From contig NZ_BAFV01000041.1 in NCBI RefSeq assembly GCF_000308515.1, forward strand, positions 32,014 to 96,013: a stretch of 64,000 nt of DNA. The letters are read 5' to 3'. This stretch comes from Nocardia carnea NBRC 14403. GTDB lineage: Bacteria; Actinomycetota; Actinomycetes; Mycobacteriales; Mycobacteriaceae. The number at the start of each line of letters is the position of its first letter. Position 1 is the first letter of the stretch. A program made the translations under genes and the position numbers. The notes under the pieces were generated by a model. That model ran no database searches. It had not been told where the DNA came from and saw only the letters and a list, made by a program, of their open reading frames with translations. Below are positions 18,288 to 26,991 of this stretch, piece by piece.

Positions 18288-18749
18288 ATGACCACATTCA
18301 CCGAGTCCGCCCTCGACCAGCATTGCCGGCGATACCGGGAGCGGGATCTGCTGCCGGCCGTGGTCGATCCGGTATCGCAACGCATCCTGCTGCATATCGG
18401 CGCCGCCTACGGAGCGGTGACCATGCCCACCGAACTCGGCGAACCGGTACTGCAGCGGCTCCGGGCCGCCGGATCGGCCGGGCCGGTTTTCGCACATCCC
18501 AGGGCCGGGCGCTGGACGTTCCTCACCGGCCCCACTCGACACAACGAATTCCCGGCCGCTGCCGCGGCCGAACTGTTCCGCCGTTACACCACGGTTGCCG
18601 GCACCGGTAGCCAGATCGTGCTGCCCTCCGCCGAGGACGAAGCCAGCGGTTACCGACTATGGGTGGCCGGGCCGGATACCTACGGCACCCGGCCCCCGCA
18701 GCAAGCGGTGATCGACGCGGTCTGCGCGAGCGCTCACCACACTTCCTGA
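18288..18749 (+). CDS. Small conserved actinobacterial protein of unknown function
   Basis: This is a 153-residue soluble protein with no signal peptide or membrane segment. The central part, GAVTMPTELGEPVLQRL followed by GPVFAHPRAGRWTFLTGP, resembles a family of small actinobacterial proteins that are sometimes annotated as primase/polymerase-like. I recognise the pattern but cannot assign a function. The ATG at 18288 gives a compact product. It occupies the place between rpe and ribE where relatives carry ribD (ribG), and it is convergent with rpe. Confidence 0.6.
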   Translation: MTTFTESALDQHCRRYRERDLLPAVVDPVSQRILLHIGAAYGAVTMPTELGEPVLQRLRAAGSAGPVFAHPRAGRWTFLTGPTRHNEFPAAAAAELFRRYTTVAGTGSQIVLPSAEDEASGYRLWVAGPDTYGTRPPQQAVIDAVCASAHHTS

Positions 18750-18933
18750 GTGCGCGACCGGCCCCGGGGAGTCGCTCTATGCGCGCGAGTCGCAGATACG
18801 CACCCCGGCGGCCGGACCACTGCCGGCGGTCGGACATCGTTGACGAGCCGCCCGGCCACGGCGGTCACCGAATCGCAGGCGCAGTCGAGTGGGTCGTTAC
18901 CGCGGAATACCCCCGCGCGGACGCGACCGGGGT

Positions 18934-19647
18934 TCAGTGTGCGGCGTGATGCGCTGACCTGGCCGCGGCCGCCTGACCGCGCAGTTTCTCCACGGTCGCG
19001 CCCGGGTCGGCAGTGTTGTACACGGCCGATCCCGCAACGAAACAGTCGATCCCGGCCGCGGCGGCCTGTTCGATGGTGTCGGCGTTGATCCCGCCGTCGA
19101 TCTCCACCACCAGCCGCAACTCCCCCGCGTCGACCAGCCGCCGCACGGTCTTCGCCTTGTCCAGTACGGCGGAAATGAACGACTGGCCGCCGAACCCCGG
19201 CTCGACACTCATCACCAGCAGGGTGTCGAAATCGCGGAGAATCTCCAGGTACGGCTCGATCGGCGTATTCGGTTTCACCGACAGTCCGGCTTTCGCCCCG
19301 GCCGCCCGGATATCCCGGGCCACCGCCACCGGATCGTCGGTCGCCTCGGCGTGGAAGGTCACGTTGTAGGCGCCGGCCTCCGCGTAGGGCGGCGCCCATC
19401 GCGCCGGATCCTCGATCATCAGATGGCAGTCCAGCGGAATATCGGTGGCCTTCAGCAAGCTCTGCACCACCGGCAGACCCAGTGTCAGGTTCGGCACGAA
19501 ATGCGCGTCCATCACATCGACGTGTAGCCAGTCGGCACTCGCCACCGCCTCGGCCTCATCGGCCAGCCGCGCGAAATCCGCGGACAGGATGGACGGGGCG
19601 ATCATCGGGGCCGCCGGACGGGTGAAGGTGGGCTCGGACGCAGTCAC
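18934..19647 (-). CDS. rpe: Ribulose-phosphate 3-epimerase
   Basis: Rpe interconverts ribulose 5-phosphate and xylulose 5-phosphate in the pentose phosphate pathway. The 237-residue TIM barrel shows IAPSILSADFARLADE, the metal-binding WLHVDVMDAHFVPN, VTFHAEATDDP, VMSVEPGFGGQSF and VEIDGGINADTIEQA. The usual VMDGHFVPN has Ala for Gly here. The GTG at 19647 gives a short N-terminal lead like that of the mycobacterial homologue; the longer frame is not supported. It is divergent from rsbW. In mycobacteria it follows rsmB and precedes ribG; neither is adjacent here. Confidence 0.95.
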   Translation of the reverse strand: MTASEPTFTRPAAPMIAPSILSADFARLADEAEAVASADWLHVDVMDAHFVPNLTLGLPVVQSLLKATDIPLDCHLMIEDPARWAPPYAEAGAYNVTFHAEATDDPVAVARDIRAAGAKAGLSVKPNTPIEPYLEILRDFDTLLVMSVEPGFGGQSFISAVLDKAKTVRRLVDAGELRLVVEIDGGINADTIEQAAAAGIDCFVAGSAVYNTADPGATVEKLRGQAAAARSAHHAAH

Positions 19648-19792
19648 GCGGCGCAGTCTAGTGCGGTCCGGCGCCGCCGCCGAATGCGCCCGACCGCGCC
19701 GACGTGCCGGGTCGGGCTGCGGGGATTCGCCGGTGCAAGGGGCGCGAAACCCCGGGCGCGCCGATACGCCGCAAACCCAGTAACCTGCCAGA

Positions 19793-20215
19793 GTGATCAA
19801 TACTTCGGCGGAAGAGGGGATTCACGGCTCCCCGGTGGAGATTCGAGTGGCGGCATCGGTGACGCAGCTGCCGATCGTGCGCGGTCTCGCCGAAACTCTG
19901 GTCCTGCTCAGCGATTTCACCTTGGACGAGGTCGCCGATATCCGGCTCGCGGTGGACGAGGCCTGTTCGACGCTGATCGGCCTGGCGGCACCCGATACCA
20001 GCCTGCTGTGCGTGTTCACCATCGGCGAGACCGATCTGCGAGTGCGCGTCGCCGGGGTCGCAGGCCGGGAGGGGCTGCCCGATTCGCGCAGTTTCGGCTG
20101 GCATGTGCTGCGTACCCTGACCGATGCGGTGGACGCCCGGCAAGAGCCCTTCGACCAGCAGGTTTCCGGATTTCCGACAGCGGTCGAGTTCCGTCGGGTC
20201 CGGGGGAAAGCGTGA
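19793..20215 (+). CDS. rsbW: Anti-sigma factor (RsbW/UsfX-type)
   Basis: This 140-residue protein is a GHKL-fold serine kinase-like anti-sigma factor. The N-box region reads DEVADIRLAVDEACSTLIG. The rest of the ATP-binding site is weakly conserved, as in mycobacterial UsfX. It is expected to bind SigF and hold it inactive until partner anti-anti-sigma proteins release it. It starts with GTG at 19793, and its TGA overlaps the sigF GTG by 4 nt, so the pair is translationally coupled and stoichiometry is kept. Confidence 0.9.
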   Translation: MINTSAEEGIHGSPVEIRVAASVTQLPIVRGLAETLVLLSDFTLDEVADIRLAVDEACSTLIGLAAPDTSLLCVFTIGETDLRVRVAGVAGREGLPDSRSFGWHVLRTLTDAVDARQEPFDQQVSGFPTAVEFRRVRGKA

Positions 20216-21150
20216 CCGAACAGGACAAGCCGCTCGACCCTCCTACCGGCACGCCCGATACTCATGGTCCGGAACCCGATTCCGGCCCGGGCCCCGATAC
20301 CGCGGCGGCCGCGGAGGCCCGATCGGCTGCGGAAGCCGCCTCGGCCCCGGACGCCGATTCCGAGACCGAGGCGGAGCTGGCGGATTCGGGTAAGGCCGGC
20401 GGGTACGACGATGTCGCGGGCCTGTTCACGCAGTTGGCGGCCGCGGAACCGGAATCGGCGCAGCATGCCACGCTGCGTAACGAGCTGATCGGCCGCTGTA
20501 TCCCGCTGGCCGACCATATCGCCCGCAAGTTCAGTGGCCGCGGGGAGCCGTTCGACGATCTGACCCAGGTGGCCCGAGTGGGACTGGTGCACGCGGTAGA
20601 TCGTTTCGATGTGTCGCGCGGTTCGAATTTCCTGTCGTTCGCGGTGCCGACGATCATGGGCGAGGTACGCCGGTATTTCCGGGACAACACCTGGGCGATG
20701 CGGGTGCCGCGCCGGGTGAAAGAAACTCATCTGCGTATCGGTGCGGCGGTGGATGCCCTCTCGCAATCGCTGGGCCGGTCGCCGACGGCCAAGGAGATCG
20801 CGGCCGAGCTCGATGTGGATCCCGACGAAGTAACGCAGGCCGTGATCGCCGGCAACGCCTACCAGCCGACATCGATCGATGCGGCGTCGGTCGGCCGCGA
20901 TACCGATGCCTCGCTGCTGGACACGCTCGGCGAGGAGGAGGCGCAGTTCGACCGGGTCGAGGAGTATGTGGCGATCCGGCCGCTACTGGCGGGCCTCCCG
21001 GAGCGGGAGCGCCGGATCCTGACCATGCGGTTCTTCGAATCGATGACCCAGACGCAGATCGCCCAGCAGATGGGGATATCGCAGATGCACGTATCGCGTA
21101 TTCTCACGAAAACCCTGGCGCGGCTGCGGGAACAGTCGTCGCGGGAGTAA
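20212..21150 (+). CDS. sigF: Alternative RNA polymerase sigma factor SigF
   Basis: This is a group 3 sigma-70 family factor of the SigF/SigB type. The 312-residue product has region 2 (GEPFDDLTQVARVGLVHAVD, FAVPTIMGEVRRYFRDNTWA), region 3 (SQSLGRSPTAKEIAAELDV) and region 4 (LPERERRILTMRFFESMTQT with HTH IAQQMGISQMHVSRIL). It has an extra acidic, alanine-rich N-terminal stretch of about 63 residues not usual for SigF. The GTG at 20212 overlaps the rsbW stop. In relatives SigF governs stress, stationary-phase and envelope genes. Confidence 0.93.
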   Translation: MTEQDKPLDPPTGTPDTHGPEPDSGPGPDTAAAAEARSAAEAASAPDADSETEAELADSGKAGGYDDVAGLFTQLAAAEPESAQHATLRNELIGRCIPLADHIARKFSGRGEPFDDLTQVARVGLVHAVDRFDVSRGSNFLSFAVPTIMGEVRRYFRDNTWAMRVPRRVKETHLRIGAAVDALSQSLGRSPTAKEIAAELDVDPDEVTQAVIAGNAYQPTSIDAASVGRDTDASLLDTLGEEEAQFDRVEEYVAIRPLLAGLPERERRILTMRFFESMTQTQIAQQMGISQMHVSRILTKTLARLREQSSRE

Positions 21151-21263
21151 GTGCGCCGGTTCGTTTCCGGTAACTGTTGTGTCTGGTTCGCGGATCGGTC
21201 TACCCTCATCTGTGAGAGATCGAGTGGGTAATTATCTCAACGAACCATTCACAAGGTGAGGCC

Positions 21264-23429
21264 ATGACCACAGAAACCGTCGCCCGGCAGTGCACCCTGT
21301 GTGAGGCCCACTGCGGCATCCTGGTAACCGTCGAGGATTCGGCCGTCACCAGGATCGAAGGAAACCCCGAGGACGTGCTGTCCAAGGGGTACATCTGTCC
21401 CAAGGCGACGGCGATGGCCGGCCTCCACGACGATCCGGATCGGTTACGCACTCCGATGCGGCGGGTGGGAGACCGGTTCGAGGCGATCGGCTGGGACGAG
21501 GCGTTCCGGGAGGTCGGCGCCCGGCTGCGGCAGGTACGGCGCGACCACGGCCCCCACGCGGTCGGTATGTACCTCGGTAATCCTGCAGCACACAATTCGG
21601 CGATCATGTACGCCATGGCCTTACGGGTCGGCCTGATGACCCGCAACTTCTACACCGCTTCCTCCATCGATCAGTTCCCCCAGGAGTTCGTGGCCTGGCA
21701 GATGTACGGCTCGAATTTCCTGATGCCCATCGCCGATATCGACCGCACCGATCGGCTGGTGATCATCGGCGCCAATCCGGCGGTGTCCAACGGTTCGGTG
21801 ACCACCATGCCGGGCGCCAAGAACCGGATCAAGGAAGTACGGGCCCGCGGCGGCAAGGTCGTGGTGATCGACCCACGGCGGACCGAAACCGCGCGGCTGG
21901 CCGACGAACATCTCGCCGTATTGCCGGGCGGCGACCCGTACCTGTTGCTGGCCGTCCTGCACGTACTGCTCACCGAGGACCTGTGCGACCGGACCGCCGT
22001 CCGCACGCAGTGCGCCGGATCGGATACGTTGCGGCAGCTGGTATCCGGGTTCTCCCCCGAGGAGGCCGCACCGTACGCAGGCGTCGACGCCGCGGCCATC
22101 CGGCGACTGGCCCGCGAACACGCCGAGGCGAAATCGGCGGTGATGTACGCCCGGATCGGGGTCTGCCAGACGCTCACCGGGACGATCACCCACTGGCTGG
22201 TCAACACCATCAACGCGGTCACCGGGAACCTCGACCGGCCCGGTGGCCAGATGTACGCCACCCCCGCGGTGGACCTGCTGCCGCTGGCGCGGCGGATGCC
22301 ACCGTTCCACGGTGCCTGGACCGACCGCTCGGGCAAGTACAAATCGTTCCGCTTCGAACTGCCTGTGGCCGCCTTGGCTTCCGAAATCCTGGACGAGGGC
22401 CCGGAACAGATCCGCGCCATGATCACCTATGCCGGGAACCCGGTTCTGTCCACCCCGCAGCGCGGGCAGCTGGACAAGGCGCTGAGTTCCCTGGACTTCT
22501 ACGTGGCCGTGGATATGTACATCACCGAAACCACCCGCCACGCCGATATCATCCTGCCGCCGGTATCGCCGCTGGAACGCGAGGATCTCGACATCCTGCT
22601 GACCATGTTCAGCGTGCACAACAACATTCGCTACAACGCGCGGGCGGTCGACGCCCCGGCGGACGGTCTCGAGGACTGGGAGATCATGGCCCGGCTGACC
22701 ACCGAGATCCTGCCGCTGCCGGTCCGTTCGCTGACCGGCCGGGCCCTCAACGCGGTATTCGCCCGATTCAGCCCGGTGCGCGCGGCAGCCTTGGGTATCG
22801 CGGTCGGCCCACACGGTGTACTCCGCCGGGGCCGCCGCGGCGTCACCCTGACGAAAGTCCGCGCGGCCCGCGGCGGGATCGATCTGGGACCGCTGCGTCC
22901 CCGGCTGCCGTCCCTCATCGCCACCGCTGACCGGAAGGTGCAGCTCGCGCCGGCAAGCTTCGTCGCCGAAGCACGCCGGTTGCTCGCCGACGCCGGCTCC
23001 GCGCGCGGCCAGGGTTTCGACCTGCGTCTGATCGGCCGCCGCCATCTGCGGAGCAACAATTCGTGGCTGCACAATGTGCCGTCGATGGTGAAGGGCCGCG
23101 ACCGCTGCACCGCGCTGATGCATCCCGACGATGCCGCCGCACGCGGCCTGGCCGACGGCGACCAGGCGACCGTGAGTTCGCCGATCGGTGCCATCGCGGT
23201 ACCGGTGGAGATCAGCACCGATATCCGGCCCGGGACGGTAGCCATCCCGCACGGCTGGGGGCACCGCGAACCGGGCGTCGGCTGGACCGTGGCGGCCTCG
23301 CTGCCGGGCGCCAACGTCAACCTGCTGCACGATCCGGAGCAGGTGGACCGTATCTCGGGGACCGCCGCGGTGAACAGCACCTGGGTCAAGATCGAACCGG
23401 CCGGGACAGCGGCGGCCACCGCCGGCTGA
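21264..23429 (+). CDS. Molybdopterin-dependent oxidoreductase
   Basis: This 721-residue protein belongs to the DMSO reductase / formate dehydrogenase superfamily that uses bis-MGD molybdenum. The N-terminal 4Fe-4S motif is C10-x2-C13-x3-C17-x27-C45 (RQCTLCEAHCGI, YICPKA). Middle domains include VVVIDPRRTETARLADEH and ITYAGNPVLSTPQ, and the C-terminal molybdopterin-binding domain has NSWLHNVPSMVKGRDRC and LADGDQATVSSPIG. No Tat signal is present, so it is probably cytosolic. It stands alone, with no subunit or cofactor gene adjacent. Such proteins are often annotated as nitrate or formate enzymes; the substrate is unknown. Confidence 0.9.
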   Translation: MTTETVARQCTLCEAHCGILVTVEDSAVTRIEGNPEDVLSKGYICPKATAMAGLHDDPDRLRTPMRRVGDRFEAIGWDEAFREVGARLRQVRRDHGPHAVGMYLGNPAAHNSAIMYAMALRVGLMTRNFYTASSIDQFPQEFVAWQMYGSNFLMPIADIDRTDRLVIIGANPAVSNGSVTTMPGAKNRIKEVRARGGKVVVIDPRRTETARLADEHLAVLPGGDPYLLLAVLHVLLTEDLCDRTAVRTQCAGSDTLRQLVSGFSPEEAAPYAGVDAAAIRRLAREHAEAKSAVMYARIGVCQTLTGTITHWLVNTINAVTGNLDRPGGQMYATPAVDLLPLARRMPPFHGAWTDRSGKYKSFRFELPVAALASEILDEGPEQIRAMITYAGNPVLSTPQRGQLDKALSSLDFYVAVDMYITETTRHADIILPPVSPLEREDLDILLTMFSVHNNIRYNARAVDAPADGLEDWEIMARLTTEILPLPVRSLTGRALNAVFARFSPVRAAALGIAVGPHGVLRRGRRGVTLTKVRAARGGIDLGPLRPRLPSLIATADRKVQLAPASFVAEARRLLADAGSARGQGFDLRLIGRRHLRSNNSWLHNVPSMVKGRDRCTALMHPDDAAARGLADGDQATVSSPIGAIAVPVEISTDIRPGTVAIPHGWGHREPGVGWTVAASLPGANVNLLHDPEQVDRISGTAAVNSTWVKIEPAGTAAATAG

Positions 23430-23459
23430 TACGCCGAGACGATATGCGTCCTCGTCCAG

Positions 23460-23813
23460 CTATCCGCCGGTTGCTTGATCTCTGGTTTTGCGTAACTTCG
23501 CGGGAGCGACGAGCCACCACGCGGCGTCGAGTAGTTCCCGCAATTGCCCGGTGTCGACCCGCTCCAGGTCGATGAGGATGTAGGGATATCCGTCGTAGTG
23601 CGGGGTGGTGTAGAAGGCCGGATCGCCGGAGGCCAGCAGGGCTTGTTTCTCCGTCATCTCGCAGCGCAGCGCAAGACCGCCCTCGGCCTCCGTGCGCAAT
23701 CGAGCGAAACTCTTACCCGATACCTTCAGCGCCGGGGTCCGATAGGAGGTCGATTCCGCGACTTCCGGTAGTTCGGTGGCAAGTCCGACTACGTTCTCCC
23801 AGGTGAGGCTCAT
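23460..23813 (-). CDS. MmcQ/YjbR-family protein
   Basis: The 117-residue protein matches the MmcQ/YjbR family (CyaY-like fold, sometimes described as DNA-binding). It contains LPEVAESTSYRTPALKVSGK, ALRCEMTEKQALLASGDPAF, YPYILIDLERVD and LLDAAWWLVAPAKL. The ATG at 23813 is the family start; upstream in-frame codons are arginine-rich and unlike the family. It converges with the molybdoenzyme gene, 30 bp away. Its role is unknown. Confidence 0.86.
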   Translation of the reverse strand: MSLTWENVVGLATELPEVAESTSYRTPALKVSGKSFARLRTEAEGGLALRCEMTEKQALLASGDPAFYTTPHYDGYPYILIDLERVDTGQLRELLDAAWWLVAPAKLRKTRDQATGG

Positions 23814-23887
23814 ACCGTCGAGTCTGCCCGGGTCGGTGGCGGCAGGCTTGGAAATCCGTCGCCTGCCGCGCGAGCCCGGCTGCCGCG

Positions 23888-26074
23888 CTACTGCGGTTTG
23901 CGCAGGGCGGCCACGAACATGGCGTCGGTGCCGTGCCGGTGCGGCCACAACTGCACCGCCGGTCCGGCGCCGAGCCCGGTGACGCCGGGGAGCAGCTCGC
24001 GGGCGTCCAACTGTTCGGCCCCGGTACGACGCACCGTATCCGCCACCACCGCAACGGTTTCGGGTAGGTGCGGGGAGCAGGTCGAGTAGACCAGGACGCC
24101 GCCGGGTCGCAGCAGATCCCAGGCCGCGGTCACCAGTTCACGTTGTAGCGCCACCAGCTCCGCGACATCTCCCGGGGTGCGCCGCCAGCGGGCCTCCGGG
24201 CGGCGGCGCAGGGCGCCCAGTCCGGTGCACGGGGCGTCGACCAGGATCCGGTCGTAACCGGCGGGCAGACCGCTGTCGCGGCCGTCGGCGATATGTACCT
24301 CGACCGGCATGTCCCGGGTCGCCGAACGCACCATTTCGGCGCGATGCGCGGCCGGTTCCACCGCATCCACCCGGTAGCCGTCGATACCGGCGAGCGCACC
24401 CAGCAGTGCGGTTTTACCGCCCGGCCCCGCGCACAGATCGAGCCAGCGTCCGGTATCCGGGCCGTGCAGCGATGCGCGGGTGAGCGCGAGCGCCACCAGC
24501 TGACTGCCCTCGTCCTGTACCGCCGCCATTCCCTCGCGGACCGGTTCCAGCGAGCCCGGGTCGCCGCCCTCGAGATACACCGCGTACGGGGACCAGCGGC
24601 CTTCCTCACCGCCGGTGACGAGAGCGAGTTCCTCGGCGGTGATATCACCGGGACGGGCCACCAGATGCACCACCGGACGGGCGTCATCGGCGGCGAGCAG
24701 ATCACGCAGTTCACCCGCATCAGGACCGAGTGCGTCGGCGAAGGCCTGGGCGATCCATTCCGGGTGCGCGTATTCGAAGGCCAACCGGCCGACCGGGTCC
24801 GGCGGGGCCAGCCGCGCCACCCAGTCGTCCGGTGAGCGTTCAGTGACCCTGCGCAGTACAGCGTTGACGAATCCGGCGCGGCTCGCACCGGATTCGGCAC
24901 GAGCAAGTTCCACCGCGGTATGCACGGCGGCATGTGGTTCGACACGAGTGCGCAGCAATTGATAGGTGCCGAGGCGCAGGACATCCAGCAGCGGACCGTC
25001 GATATCCGTGATCTCCCGGCCGGCGCATTCGGCGATCACCGCATCGAGAACGCCGAGGCTGCGGCACGCGCCGTACCCCAGTTCGGTGGCCAGCGCGGCA
25101 TCACGGCCCTGCACGGAGTATTCGCGCAGGAACGCCGGGAGCACCAGGTTGGCATAGGCATCCCGCTCCCGGACCGCGCGCAGGGTTTCCAGCGCGACGG
25201 TGCGCGCCGGATCCTTGACCCGTTTCGGCCGCGCCGTGGATTCTCCACGGCCGGGACGTGTCCGGTCGGTACCGGACCGCTTACCGGCACCGGACGTCCT
25301 GGATCCGCCACCCGAACGCCGGTGGTCGTCCTCGCGCCGTCGCGGCCCGTTCGTGCTGCGCCTGTCGCCGCCCTCGGCTGCCCGGGAGCTCCCGCGGCCC
25401 TCGGACCGCGCGGAAGTGTCACCACGCCGACCTGCCCCCGTATCCCGGCCTGCGCCCGTATCCCGGCGTTCGCTCGAATGCGGGCCACCCTCGCGACCAC
25501 TGTTCGCGCGGCCCCGATCCGCTCGGCCCTCGCCGAATTCGTTGCGTTGCCGAGGATCCGACCGGCCGCCATGTGCCGGTGCGCCCCGACCGGCAGCGCG
25601 GCCGCCCGAATCCGGCCCGCGCCCTTGCTTTTCGCGACGGGCCGGCCCCTCGCCCCGGTAGTCCGACCGTTTCCCACCGAAACCCGATGACTTCCCGCCG
25701 GGTCCGGCGTCCCCCCGGTGGTCGCCCTTCGCGAAACCTCCGGGGCGATCACGGCCCGCTCGCTTTTCCGCCGGGGAATCGCCCCGGCGGCCGCCGCCTT
25801 CGGTGTTTCGACCGGTTCCGTTCCGGTGGGGACCACCGGGCTTCGTACCCTTCGCCCGCCTGTCGGTGTGTCCATCGCTCGGCGCCGCCGAGGAACCCGG
25901 GCGATCGCGACCGGTACCGGCGCGGTTCTGCGAGCGGGAATCGGGGGCATTACGGGGTCCCGGCCCGGTCGCGCCGCGGTCTGCGCCCGAATTGCGATCC
26001 ATACTGCCGGCCCCGCCCTCCGTGGATTCGGGGTGGCGCCGGAAACCGCGTGGCCGCTCGGCGGAGCCGGTCAT
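23888..26074 (-). CDS. rsmB: 16S rRNA m5C967 methyltransferase RsmB with long N-terminal tail
   Basis: RsmB methylates cytosine 967 of 16S rRNA. Residues from about 286 onward are a normal RsmB: a NusB-like RNA-binding domain (PARTVALETLRAVRERDAYA), then the Rossmann methyltransferase with LCAGPGGKTALL, VDAPCTGLGALRRRPE and the catalytic-site STCSPHLPETV. The first 285 residues are low complexity, rich in Arg, Gly, Ser and Asp. The total of 728 residues compares with about 430-460 usual. The long start is supported because its ATG overlaps the fmt stop by 4 nt (ATGA). It is last in def-fmt-rsmB. Confidence 0.93.
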   Translation of the reverse strand: MTGSAERPRGFRRHPESTEGGAGSMDRNSGADRGATGPGPRNAPDSRSQNRAGTGRDRPGSSAAPSDGHTDRRAKGTKPGGPHRNGTGRNTEGGGRRGDSPAEKRAGRDRPGGFAKGDHRGDAGPGGKSSGFGGKRSDYRGEGPARREKQGRGPDSGGRAAGRGAPAHGGRSDPRQRNEFGEGRADRGRANSGREGGPHSSERRDTGAGRDTGAGRRGDTSARSEGRGSSRAAEGGDRRSTNGPRRREDDHRRSGGGSRTSGAGKRSGTDRTRPGRGESTARPKRVKDPARTVALETLRAVRERDAYANLVLPAFLREYSVQGRDAALATELGYGACRSLGVLDAVIAECAGREITDIDGPLLDVLRLGTYQLLRTRVEPHAAVHTAVELARAESGASRAGFVNAVLRRVTERSPDDWVARLAPPDPVGRLAFEYAHPEWIAQAFADALGPDAGELRDLLAADDARPVVHLVARPGDITAEELALVTGGEEGRWSPYAVYLEGGDPGSLEPVREGMAAVQDEGSQLVALALTRASLHGPDTGRWLDLCAGPGGKTALLGALAGIDGYRVDAVEPAAHRAEMVRSATRDMPVEVHIADGRDSGLPAGYDRILVDAPCTGLGALRRRPEARWRRTPGDVAELVALQRELVTAAWDLLRPGGVLVYSTCSPHLPETVAVVADTVRRTGAEQLDARELLPGVTGLGAGPAVQLWPHRHGTDAMFVAALRKPQ

Positions 26075-26991
26075 TCGACCACCGCGCCGGGCTCCAGGCG
26101 GGCGCCGCGCGCCCAGTCCAGCGCCGCCATCATGCGTTTGCCTTGCGGCTGCACCTGCTCCAGGCGTACCGCGGTGGTCGCGGTGCCGATGTAGACGCCG
26201 GTTTTACGTACATCGATCTGCCGTTCCGGCAGTGCCTCCTCGACCAGTTCCACGGGGCCCAATTTGAGCCGGTTACCGGCCACGGTCGTCCAGGCGCCGG
26301 GATGCGGTGTCACCGCCCGGATCGCGCGGCCGACCGCGAGGGCCGGTTGATCCCAGCGCACCTGCGCCGCCTCCACGGTGATCTTCGGTGCGTAGGACAC
26401 GCCCTCGGTGGATTGCGGAATCGCCTGCAACGTCCCGTCTTCCACACCGTGCAGTGTCTGTTCGAGCAGGGCGGCCCCGCTGTCGGCCAGCCGGGCCAGC
26501 AGGTCCGCGGCAGTATCGGTGACGGCGATCCGTTCGGTCACCACACCGTAGACCGGCCCGGTGTCCAGGCCTGTTTCGATCCGGAACGTGGACGCCCCGG
26601 TGATCTCGTCGCCCGCCGCGATGGCCGCCTGTACCGGAGCCGCGCCGCGCCAGGCCGGAAGCAGCGAGAAATGCAGGTTGATCCAGCCGTGCCGCGGAAT
26701 ATCGAGGATTTCCGCGGGCAGGAGCGCGCCGTAGGCGACCACGGGGCAGCAATCCGGCGCGAGCTCCGTGAGGGCCTCGACGAATTCGGGTTCGGCAGGT
26801 TTGCGCGGTGTCAGGACCGGGATGCCGTATTCGTCGGCGAGCTGCCCGACCGGCGAGCGCTGCAATTTCCGCCCACGACCGGCGACAGCGTCCGGGCGGG
26901 TGATCACGGCGATCACCTCGTGCCGCGATTCGATCAGCCGGCGCAACGACGGGACGGCCGGTTCGGGAGTACCGGCGAAAACGATCCGCAT
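26071..26991 (-). CDS. fmt: Methionyl-tRNA formyltransferase
   Basis: Fmt formylates initiator Met-tRNA using 10-formyl-tetrahydrofolate. The 306-residue protein shows MRIVFAGTPEPAVPSLRRL, the catalytic-site INLHFSLLPAWRGAAPVQ preceded by VVAYGALLPAEIL, and ETGLDTGPVY. Its start overlaps the def stop (TGATG) and its stop overlaps the rsmB start. Pairing with def makes sense: one adds and the other removes the formyl group. Confidence 0.97.
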   Translation of the reverse strand: MRIVFAGTPEPAVPSLRRLIESRHEVIAVITRPDAVAGRGRKLQRSPVGQLADEYGIPVLTPRKPAEPEFVEALTELAPDCCPVVAYGALLPAEILDIPRHGWINLHFSLLPAWRGAAPVQAAIAAGDEITGASTFRIETGLDTGPVYGVVTERIAVTDTAADLLARLADSGAALLEQTLHGVEDGTLQAIPQSTEGVSYAPKITVEAAQVRWDQPALAVGRAIRAVTPHPGAWTTVAGNRLKLGPVELVEEALPERQIDVRKTGVYIGTATTAVRLEQVQPQGKRMMAALDWARGARLEPGAVVE

